Positions 14,926-26,900 of a DNA stretch of 64,000 nt are shown here, piece by piece (within the stretch, counting starts at the first letter, position 1; the number at the start of each line of letters is the position of its first letter). The notes under the pieces were generated by a model. The model did no database searches. It saw only the letters and a program-made list of their open reading frames with translations, and had not been told where the DNA came from. The DNA comes from Alentia gelatinosa. Taxonomy: Eukaryota > Annelida > Polychaeta > Phyllodocida > Polynoidae. The DNA is taken from positions 53,361,950 through 53,425,949 of the forward strand of contig OX465579.1 in assembly GCA_950022655.1 (NCBI GenBank), in the 5' to 3' direction. The position numbers and the translations under genes are program-made.

Positions 14926-17900
14926 TATTATTCATATATCTTCTTTAACATTTTCAGGACCCATGATGCCTTGAGGCATCATTGACGCATGATGCCTCCA
15001 AGTATCTAAGCACTAGGACACATGGTGATTTCCCCAAGGAAATAATAGAGCCGCAGGCACGTATCCTTAAAAAGCACTTTGTACAAAGGAAACATGGAAT
15101 GTTGAAAAAATGGTACCTGGGTATCTAATACATACAAGACACGCTATTTAAAGCCTATAAAACATCGATATTTAATTTCCTATTATATAACCGGAATGAA
15201 TCGGATACAATCGTTCTGATGTACAATACATTCGTCAAATGACGAGAAAGTTCGGCCGGGTAATAGTCGGTCACATCGATGTCTCATAATAGTTGGTCAC
15301 ATCGATAAGCTTACTAGCGGCTTCGCCGCTGCACTATGCGTCTCAAGTGTTTGCGAAAAAGACAACAACAGTGGTGCTCTGGAACTAGAACCGTGAGTTG
15401 GTGGGCATTGAGACTGCTTGAAGATCTCATGGCATTCTCTCAAGGTAATGATATAAGAAAGCTACATTGGTAAAGTTTGTTTTTAGCGTGGCTAGAAATG
15501 AATGATAAAAGAAAAAGTTCATCTGAATGTGTTTGTTTGGGTAGTTACGTCTAATTTGTTCAATTAGACTTGTTCATCTGAATTAAGATATATAAAAATG
15601 AATATCATCCACATGGCATTTCAGTCTTCAGTCTATATATGGTAAGTAAAATACATGTGTAATGTAAACAGATAAGGTGGACTATTATATGCTTCATTAC
15701 TGACCTGGTACAGAAGTGTAGAGTTGCGATGAGTTGGTACAATGCCCTTCTGTCGGTGCCACACACGTAGGAAGCAACGACGTTATTATTTCGCACCAAC
15801 AGCTGACAAACTGAAGTCTGTTAAAGAACCACACAAAATCGGAGTTTAGAAGTAAAAACACATGTAATTTCTATGAGTGGAACTGTCCATGCTATATATT
15901 GGCAAAATTGAATCTTCTTACCAGTTTCTGAAAATGTACATATGACAATGTGAGGATTCAATAGTGGTCGGAGGACCAGTTCTAAGCATCCGCTAAGCTA
16001 AATAGAGACTATAACTAACAAACACTAGAGGCAATTTGTCCAACATTCTCTTAACATTTGGAGTCCTTTAAATCTATCGTTTTAAGAAGATTCTAGATAA
16101 GTCCAATATTATATTGATCAAAACATTTTAGACCCAATCCAAATTTCATGATCAGTAGGTAAAACAAGTTTTTATCAGCATATCCCTGCGCAGACATATT
16201 TCTTTTAATTCTAAAGCTCTTCCAATAAAACTAATAACGATTAGTCACGGGATGAAAGTAAAGGCACTGACCAGTCGTTGATTGTCATACTTCGGGCTGT
16301 AGCAGTAGACAAACGGTCGCAGAAGGGCATTTAGCGTGCCACTTGTGACCTGTAGTCGTTGTTTTTCTATGGTCTGTAAGAGTTTGTCGAATTCATCTCG
16401 AGCCTCGCCTTTCTGTAAAAGTAGTGACCCATCACTTAGTTTTCATAGTAAAACGTAAAAGTGTTAAATTTGGGTTATCGATACGCGAAGGTCGCGTTCT
16501 TTCTGACACATAGAAGAAACACCATTTTTTACGCCAGTGTGACTGGGGCATTAAATCGGAATGAATATCAACAATTAAACTGGGTATATTCACAATGAAC
16601 ACGACGCAGAATAAAGAGGACACACGGAGTGGAGAGCACTCTTAGCACATAATAAATGCTTACAAATTAACACGTTGTATAGTAGTATAGAATGTAAAAC
16701 ATGTAGAAATATGGTACATGTAGACGGAATAGCAGGCCCAAGACATATTCAGACATAGGGTTGGAAAATTGCAAACAGATCGGGAAAAATCCGCCTAGAC
16801 CCCTACCGGAGTCCAGGGACAGTGCCCTTGGAGGGGGAAAAAGCCCCCGGAATCTCCTGCATTTTGAGCTATTCCATACCCATTATTACAATTACAGACT
16901 AAGGAATATCCTCACATTCGCTCGGATATTTCTACAAGTTAACTACGCGGAGAATACGAGGAAACAAATAAATATTATGGTAATATAGTTTTTATTATCC
17001 AGCATTCCGACTATAACTTTTCAAAATTATCAATGAGTAGAATACGGAAAGCCGTATTCTATTCAGTAGCAATCTGTAGGCTATATATATGTTAAATATA
17101 AAGACGCCGTATTGGATGGATGACAAAAGTGAATTCCTGGCCTCAGATAATTGAATTTTGAATTATCTTATCATAACCCGAAAGATAATTAGGCCAAATT
17201 ACGTTAGCTTGATTGACATAAGAAATAAACTGAAAAACATGTTTTCTGCAAATCTCTCAAAAGAAATGCGATTACCTAAACATTTTATTACAGTAATATA
17301 GATTGACTAAATTCTATGGTATAATGTATCCATCATGTCAAACTTTCAGAGGGAAGGAGGCCAGTATTCACCAAAATCTATTGAGTCGACTGCCAATTGT
17401 GCAAATAATGATTCCACAACTGGACCTGACCAGCAATTTTACATGAGGACCTAAACTTACCAGTTTTTGTCTCACTCTGTAGCCTCTGTATACCGACTGG
17501 ATTAATGTAGCACTCTGGATTTTTTTCCGTTGTTCCTGAAGAAAAGAGATCTAGGTATAAGTAAACCGCAATCCGTAAGGAAAAAGTAAATATAAATGCT
17601 ATCATATTTAAATGTACCTGACATACAACGGCATTATTTGACGTTTCATATTTCATTACCTTGAGGGGGGGTTGATTCAAATTAAGACTATTAAATGCGT
17701 TGCCTGCGGCAACTGAATCAACCTGAAATGGTTACTCAAGGCAGGATCAGCATAAATATGAAAGGTATGAAATACCTTGTATAATACATGCGTTTTATCA
17801 CTCAAAAGAGATTCATTTTCAATTAAACTAACTACTCCCGATAATCAGTATTATTTGGTTTGTATGATTCAAGCAACTATTTTTTACAATCTCCCTAATC

Positions 17901-20900
17901 TAACTTAAGGTTACCTGTGAAGTATATAATCATTTATTCTCGGACAATATAATGCTTACAATAGGATAAGCTATGCCACAGTAAATCTAGCTTTACCTGA
18001 CGTCGTTGTCGCTCTTCATGTGTCCTTTGAATTAACACATTTCTTTGTTCCTGTAATGGGAAAATGATAATTATCTCTGATTATATGTAATTAAAACTGC
18101 AATAACAATACAGATATGTATCCAGGCTGCTATTCATATAAAGACTCTTAAACATGCTAAGGAATATGGTTGTTAACTACTCATACCTGGACGAGCCAAC
18201 TCGGCAGTGCGACAATCTGAATCCTGTCGGGTGGCACGTGTCAGACACTCGACTGTGTCACAGCAACGAGTATAGTTGTCGGTCAGTCGCAGAGTGCAAG
18301 AGTGACCATAGTATATTGTCTGAGGCGTCAGCCGTGTTAAACCATGATGGAGTGCATAACATTCATAGCGCAATACCTATTCCATCGAGGTTACATGGAG
18401 GAGTGTCCAGACTTCCTAGTTAAATGCTACTAAATGGCCGGACTGACGACTGTGCAGAGCTCTTTTGAGGCCATGCAGGCAACGGCTATCATCCTAGCAG
18501 CTCTGCCGACTAATGCCAACTCCATCATTCTCAACCTACTCAACTTTAGTTTTTTTCAAATTGTTTTCCTGTGAAGTTCATGTGTGTACATATATATTTC
18601 ATGGAAGATCTTTTAATAACAGAATGAAAAGAAAAATGTTTAAACAAAAAAAAGAAAAGTTATCGGTGCAGTGCTGCTGGTCCACCCGTTCATTTCCCGA
18701 TTCTCTGAGGGTCGTTCCATTAATGTTAGAGAACTCGACCCGAAACGAACTCGATCCGGGATTTTCTTGGTCCTTTACAAACTCAACCCATTAAGAACTC
18801 GGCCCGTGCCCAACTTGACTCGATTGATATCTTCTGGCAGTTAGCTTTACTTCAAATTTGGAGTTCTAGGGGTTGAAAAAAAACCCCAAAAGATAATCCT
18901 AAATCTTACCCTTACGCTTATCTTTTACCCTACCCTAACCTGTCTTCTCTTTTTAAACTGGGGCATGACAAATTCGCAGGTTTAGACCTATGAGTAAACG
19001 GGTCGACTTTGTCGGTTCAGTTCTTCAAAAGGGGTCAAGTTTTCCTGTTAACCACGGGTCGAGTTTGTTACGAGTTGAATTCTCCAGTAGCCTTTTTTTA
19101 AATTATATGTACAGGGATGCCAGTGGGAGTCAAGAAAACTTCCTACATGGGGACTGAGGCCAGTCTATGTATCACCTAAAATGCACATGGTGTATGGGGA
19201 ATCCCCTTCACTCTCCTAGCAGATCCTTGGGCATGGATTGGCAGTATAGGATAGCTAGATATCTGCTATGAGAATGGGTATATGTGTAGTTCTGAATTAG
19301 ATGGGGTACTCTTCAAAGAAAATCATTTAAGAAAGATTACTACACACTATCAGTTCTATATTCTGCAGAATATCTTTACAAGTTCATTATGCATTCCTCT
19401 GGTATTTTCTTTTAGACTTGGTAATGCTTTAATAACTCTATTCTCACATGACACATTTTAAGCCAAGTTAGTATTCAAGTTTGCCCTTGTCTGTAGGAGC
19501 ATTTCTGACAGGAATCCTACCATCCTACAGCTGTAGGTTGGAGCACTGGGATCCATAGGCCCTCTAACTGAGTGTGCTCTGGGTAGCTGAATTCAGAATT
19601 TGAAGGATTACAGAACTAGTTTATATAAGATCTAGATTTTAGGGAACCTGGAGTCGATATTGTTCTCAAAACATACAATCTTTGAGACTAAAATGAAAAT
19701 CCTACATGTAGGCAAAATCCTACAAACTGGCATCCCTGTATGTATCAGTATTTTGAATCTATACTGAATTCTCGTCAGGCTTACAGCTGTCAGTGTGTTT
19801 TGGTTGATAACAACCATTTTATGCGGATATAAAAATTTCATGGATGGTGCAAACTAGTGCGGTCTCAGGCTAGTACAATGAGGTTGGGTTAGAGGATACC
19901 AACCATCGGGCATGAAAGTTTATTAACTTCCTTAGCCAAATTCCCTATGTGGAGTTGGCGGTAAAATTTTTTTACCGCCAACTCCACACAGGGAATGTGG
20001 CTAAGAAAGTTGATAAACAGGATGTCAAAAAAACGTCAATACAAACGATTTCGTTCGAGCTGGAATGTTTGAATAATGTCTGATGATATAAATAGTCGTA
20101 TTTAAACTTTTATATGTAGCGATGACACATATGAAAGTCAATTAACATAGTTTTTCACAATTTTACACTCTGACAGCACTTTGTTGTCACCGGCAAGATG
20201 GTGGACTGATCTTGTCAGGGAATTTGCATAATTGGGAGGGTGAACCAGAAGTGTCCAGCCAGACCAGAGAATAGAGACGCTTTGCCATGAACGGATTCGT
20301 TAAGGGTCAAGTTCATTTTAGGTCGAGTTCTCCAGTAATCTGTGCTTTGTCAGGCGGTTTTTTCTATCATTGGGGTAATGACCTATTCTGCGCGTTTCCA
20401 AGACACTACGCTTCATTGCCAGCACATTTGGGACTCTACCCTTTCTAATTTGGGTGCTACACTTCGTTTTCACAATGGTCACCTTGTACATGACGCTTCG
20501 TTTTTATGCCATGTTTATGTCCTTGTAACAATCAAACTAAAGTGCTAAAACTTGGGTCTAAAACTGAAGCATGCTGGCAACTGAGCAGAGTGCCCACATT
20601 CCTTCAGTGTGCCAGACTTTAAGGGGCTGTTCCACAAACTAGCCCTTCAACAGGTGGGCAGGCCTGGCACGCCTGGCAGGCCCGCTGGCCAGGCCCGCTA
20701 GCCCGCTGGTGCTGGACAACCGGCCAGCTGGAAATGTACAAATTTTGCAAGCTCTTCAACCAACCACCTTAATCTAGCCAACCGAATACCACATGGGGCC
20801 ACACGATGCCCGGCTGGCACTTAGCGAGTGCTTCCACCAAGGCGGGCAGTTGACTGGCACTAGCGTAGTTTGTTTGTTTGTTTGGGTAGTTTAACATTCA

Positions 20901-23900
20901 ATTTATTCAATTAGACTTACTTTGGTTCACTTTGCTCAAATTTGCATATCCTGTTGGATTAACAAGGTATGCTGTCTGGTTGATCCAGGCATCTTGCTTT
21001 TCTCAATCATATCTTTTCGAAAGTCTTACATTCCCTGAGGAAATCAAGAATTTCTTTCTTCCCAGTGTTATGGAAAACACTGCGCAATGTTCTCACATTC
21101 TTCAGGAATTTCTGTTCTCTTTGGTGGCCTGACAGTGTAGCATAAGATGTTTTACACTCAGCGGAGTGTTGCATGTCTGGCACATAGGTGCTACTTCACC
21201 TCTTAGGAGGTGCCCATGTGTCAGTTTGGTGTGACCAGTCCGCAGACGGGTCAGTTTCACCTGTTCGGATTGTGTCAGGTTGTCTTTCTTAAAGTTTTGG
21301 CTAGTAGCCACTACAATTTCTCGTAGTTTGTTGTCTCTGGTACAGTTCCAGAGTTTCTGCTTAGCTTTATGAATGTGTTGCTTGGCCATTGGTTTCAGGT
21401 CTGTATGCGGAACTGTGTGGGGTCCAACTTCTCTGCTCAATCCATTTTTGGCTGCTTGGTCTGCAGCTTCATTTCCATCGATTCCGATATGAGTTGGCAG
21501 CCAACACATGGCCACCTCTTTGCCATGTTCTCTCTTTAGTTCTGTGTATGAGAGTTTGATGTCTCTGATGACAGCATTCTTTGGATCATGCTGTCCAATG
21601 GTTTGTAGTCTGAGAAGACTATAAATTTATTGTGTTGTGACATTTTCATCTAAGTCAAGGCATGCAATATAGCATTGGCCTCAGCCGTAAAAATGCTGCT
21701 ACTACTGTCTGGTGGATGTTACTTGCAATTATGTGTTAGCCAAGTTCCCCGTTCATTCGAAAGGGGGTGCAGCAAACTCGTCTCCGGACGCTGCGCAGCT
21801 CAGTCTGCACAAAACTTGAGGATTGAGCGATGCAGTGTGCCACCATGTGGGGATTTGTATGTATCAATGAGAGCTATTCAATTTTCCACTGAATACTGCA
21901 GGTAAAGGAATAACAAAGGGAAATAAAGATAAGCGTTTATGTTATGAATGCTTATAGCACACCCTGGTGTAAAACTTCTGATCTGAATGATTGATCTCTG
22001 CTCACAGGTGTGTGGTTCCTGGTTATTGCCTGTTCATGTTGAGTGTGTCATTTGAGGTATAGGTAGAGAGCTTTAAATGCAGATGCCATACTCTCATCAA
22101 ACCTACTGTCTGGCTGTGTATTCCAGCTGGCAAAACCTAATAAATCAGCGTTTCACAGCAGTCCTCTGCTGGCAGCCCTGAAAGATTTAGTGTAGACATT
22201 ATCTCATAAATTCCATGCCGGTCTGCAAATCAGCTTGGTGGAGGAGCAAGGTTTTGGGGAATCCTTGGGAGCGGAATGTTCAAACCAAACCAAGGCTGTA
22301 GCTGGCAAAGGGTTTTGTCATTCTCGGGGACCCTAGCTTTCTGGTATTTTCGCTCAACCAATATAATGTAAATCGATGTTTGAACTCACTGTACATGATT
22401 AATAAGAGTAGTTAAAGGTAGTTTGATGTGTTTTTAACAAGATATACCAACAAACTTTGTATGATAGAAGAATGAATGCTTGCATCTATAAATTTATTTA
22501 CTTTTGAGCAAGTTTTTATTTTGACATTTATGCAGCCTGCCCTCTGCAATTTCGGCAGTTTGTTGGAGAAAACACCAAATAAAAATTCTTTGCATAGCAA
22601 ATTGATGAAAAGGAACCCGCCTACCCTCTTCCCCTACTACTCAGCTTCATGCCATTTTTTGTTTGATTTTCTACATTGTATATTTACTGAGATATTACCA
22701 GAGATGTACCGTGTGTTTAACATTGGTTTCAATGGCGTGATAAACCTGAGTAGCGCAGTGTTCGTTTATGTGCCGGACGTACCCATTACTATGTGGCCTG
22801 ACGTTGGCGCCGCTCCCCTCTTGCACATAAGCGTGGCGCTGTGATCGCTGTGATAACGAGTTTTGCTGGTTCTATATACTTGTTCAACTACCAGCTGTGT
22901 ACCAGCGAAATTTCCGCACTCCAAAACGAGGCGAGCACTGTGAGAGTGAAGCCAACACTGCAGCATGTGCCTAATACCACTATAATAACGAAAATGTAAA
23001 TAGCTTTTCTGTCATAAAGAAACGGCCGAATTTTACAATTAAAACATTTTTAGAAAGCTGGGACTTAAGCCTATCTGTTGGTATATTTATGATATACCTG
23101 TGTTATGGCTATGATTTCCTGTCATAGCTTGAACTTCGGAATTGTTTAGGTAAAATAAACCCACAAACATGTTACCTTCCTGCTTTCACAGTGATTTAAT
23201 GAAAAATCTATCGCGATGACCTATAGAAATAAGCATCCTACCTTCCTAGGCATTTCAAGACGATTAAAATGATACCAATATTACCAGGTTGTGATAGATA
23301 TTTCCTGAGGTAATAGACTAATAATGCATCAGTCAATTGTCAGGAAATTTGGGAATTTATCACAATATTTTATAATGTTTTAAGTCTGATACTAGCGACT
23401 TCGTCGAGTCTGAAAAATATAGAAAAATGATTTATCTGACTGCCAATAGCGGGATTCGAACTCCCGACATTCGCATTCACAGCCGAATGCTCTGCCGACT
23501 GCTCCACAAAGATAGGTGCTCCAAATACTTAGCCTGTTGGTGGGTGGGGGGAATCAGCGGAGTTTCGAAAGGGGTACCAGCGAAATCTTGCGATCTCATT
23601 GGTTTCTCACGAGAAAAGTAGATCAGAAAACGACAATACTAAACTTTAATTTTGGCATTGCTCAAAATGAATCATGAGAGAAAACGTATGTCTCAGTGTT
23701 GAAATACAAAAAAGAGTAGCAGTTTACAGTTTAGTACTGCACGAGAATCTCACTCTCGTGGGCATTCAATCTCCAGGCCTAGGTCGGGTTCACTATGTCT
23801 CTATGTACGGGAGCAACTTCAAGCGGATTCGACGGAATTCTACCGTTTTAAATATAGTAGGTAACAATAATAAACCTGTTACAGTAGCAGAATTAAAAAA

Positions 23901-26900
23901 TAAGATATACAGGGGAATAAATATTGCACTTGTTAACTATAGCAACCTTTAACAACTTTGCATCAAAGTACGTATCTAAAATGCAATAACATCAGAAAAT
24001 CAAATTTCTTCTAGTACTCTTTTTGACTCCTTGTCATCTGTGATAATGCTCCATTATCTCAGGAAATATTTATCACAGCCTGGCAATATAGGTATTATAT
24101 TAATTGTCATGAAATACCTAATAAGATAGGATAGTTATTTCTGTAGGTCATCGCGATAGATTTTTCAATAAATCTCTGAAAACAGGAAGGTTACATGTTT
24201 TCGTATTTTTTACCTAAAATAATTCCAATATTCAATCTATGACAGGAAATGTTAGCCATAACACAGGTATATTATATATATACCAGCAGATAGGCCCAAG
24301 TTTCAGCTTTCTAACAATGTATTGTTTATACAAATCGGCCGATTAGTTAAGACGTGAGAGTGATTTATCTTTCAAGTTAGAGAAACACAAGTATATTTCA
24401 TCAATATTCAGGACTGAGTGAAGAGCGCTCGTCTTGTTTTCGATTGACTTACATAGGTGGCCATTACAAGATGGCGCCAGTGTGAAGAGGGCCTAATAGG
24501 GCAAGCTAGTGCTCCTCAGGCCACCAACGACTGCACTACATTCTACAATAATTGAGGACCTGGTGCTGCAAGCCAAGACCTAGCACTGCTGGGGGCACCT
24601 TCCATGCTCTTCCACCATGCAGGTTGTCACAAAAAATATGCAAAAACTGCCAGTGACCCCCATAAGGCCCGTGGCTGGGGCCAATACCTGTTTGGTGGAA
24701 GAGCTCTTTACTATTGTTAGTATGGTTACCATCCGCTTGCGGTGCTGCAGTCGTTTGGTGCACAGTTTTTGCTCATTCTGTGTGACCCAGTTCTGCACAG
24801 GGAGCAGGGAAGTGGTTTTTCTATTATATTTGTTATATATGCGTTGTAATTGGTTTAACTTGACATATGACTTAAATTAGAACCCAATTTACATTTTGGA
24901 ACTGTTGGTAAGATTTTTGGTGCCTTCTAGATGTTTTAGTTAAGTTGAGAACTTTGACTTCATCTTCACAGCTTCAATTTAAGGTAAGACCTTGAGATAA
25001 TAAGAATAGGAATAGAAACAATAAGATATTCATACAATTATCTGTCCAATGATGTGTGGTTTATGAGTAAGGGCCTTGTAGAACCCAAGCTACAGCTGTT
25101 GAAAAATTAGGATGGGTCACATAGCTCACTTGAGACCTCAATCTTAATTGAGAACTGTTTGGATTGATACAAGCGAGAGGGTGAGATCTCCTTGCTTTCT
25201 TTCATGGAAAGGAGATAAGAGAACTACAGTTATAAATTATGTTTTCAGTATGGCAAGAAATAAATCATTTAAGTAGAGAAATACAAAAAAGCAGCAGGTT
25301 TGACTACACAAGAATCTCACTCTTGAGGCCCTTCAGTCTCCAGGCTTAGGCCTGGTTCACTCTGTCTATATATGCCCTCCAGAGGTTACTAGTCTCCCTA
25401 TTATCGCCCAGGGTAAATACAAGTTCCGCTCGCCACTGGCTGGTCTCACCACGACAACATGAACCATAGTTTTCCCATTTATATTTGAAGAACCTGAATA
25501 TTATTCCGGATTTATATGTAGAAATAGCTGAAATTTTCATTTCTGATATCGGATTTCCCATTTGAAGATTTATAAAAACCGATAAACTGCAATAATTTCG
25601 GGTTACGGTTCAAGTCTATCACCATACAACGTCGGTAACCAGCGCACACCGGGACTTGTAAACAGACTGAATTCTGGGATACCTCAATAGGGTCTATGTG
25701 CGGGAGAAACTCCAAGAGGATCAGACCAGAATTATTTGTTAGATATAGTAGGTAATGCAAGGCATTGTGTAAAATTCCTATTAAATCTTAATTAAGTCAA
25801 TTACATTAGAAAATCTAGGTCAATTAATTATGTGAAGTCAGGGTCATGGTTAGCAGATAAATAATGGAGCATTGCAGGGGTCGCACATACCTTTTTATTT
25901 CATTTTAATATCTTTTTTCATTCCAACGTTATTACAAATCAAAGATTCCATACACTGACTAGCCACTAGGAGGGGTAAAGGTGGTCACACTCACAGCAAA
26001 TCCTCCAAATGTGAAGACAAACATCGACCCCCGCTTCTCAAGCCTTAAATCTTGAATAACTTTTGAACTAATACAGCTATAGTTGTGATTTAAAAAGCAT
26101 TAAAATTCTGTCACTGAACTGCGTCATTTTAATGGCGCAACTATGTAAATGGAACATTTTAAATTGTTCATGTGATCTACCTACTATTGTCGATGTATGT
26201 ATTATACTCCGATCTATAGGGAAGATGAAGGCGATTACAGATGTTTCTCAATATCTGAATTTGTACGGAAGTTTAAACTTTGCTTTCTTGTCTGGAAAGG
26301 TCTAACACCTGGCACGGGGCTCAGCCAGGCAGGGCCCGGCTAGTCCGAGAAACTCTGACTGCCTAGCGGACAGTCAGAGAGCACAACCGCTTATTCCCAT
26401 AGTACAAAATATCAGGTCCTTGGTTCTCTGTAATCCTGCCAATGTCAGTGCATGTTTATGCTCCCTTACCTTCAGAGATGCATAATAATTCCTTTTTGAT
26501 GATAAAACTTCTGTTTTGTTCCTTTGTGTTACTTTTGAGAGCCTTTTTGTACAACTTCTTAAACCACATTTCAACACTTCCACCTCATGTCGGCCATATT
26601 TGATAAGCTGGTTCCTGGCAATACCCTGTGAAGAATTACCTGCAGTTTTGAAACCAGTTTTTTTGTTATTTTTGGCGCCTGCAGAATGCATTGACATGGA
26701 TTTTACAAACACTGGCTGTTCTATTACTTAGAACTAAGGCAAAGGTAGGAAATTACTGTCATTTTGCTGCATTTTGCCTCAGGAAACTATCTATTACAAA
26801 ATCAGAAAGATTCAACCTATATTTAGAAGGGAAGCGGCTGCTGAGCTGAGATGTACATTTTTGGTCGACTTGTTAACATAGAACTCTATGGGACTGCTTT

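Larger units (their letters stand above)
23010..24352. mobile_element. 1.3-kb element with about 320-bp imperfect terminal inverted repeats
   Basis: Left arm about 23010-23330 and right arm about 24040-24352 are reverse complements at roughly 80 percent by eye. Shared blocks include AAATCTATCGCGATGACCTA, ATACCTGTGTTATGGCT and TTTCCTGTCATAG. The inside holds a tRNA-like sequence and a repeat also found at 25.3 kb. No transposase seen; it could be a foldback element or two opposed copies of one repeat. Confidence 0.65.

Noticed and set aside
18154..18423. Extra UBE3C exon or separate small gene near exon 2
   Set aside because: Both strands are open, with no similarity to the UBE3C N-terminus, which is complete using the exon at 27219-27284.
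23441..23512. Functional tRNA gene
   Set aside because: T-arm and A/B boxes are good, but the acceptor stem does not pair. Called tRNA-like instead.
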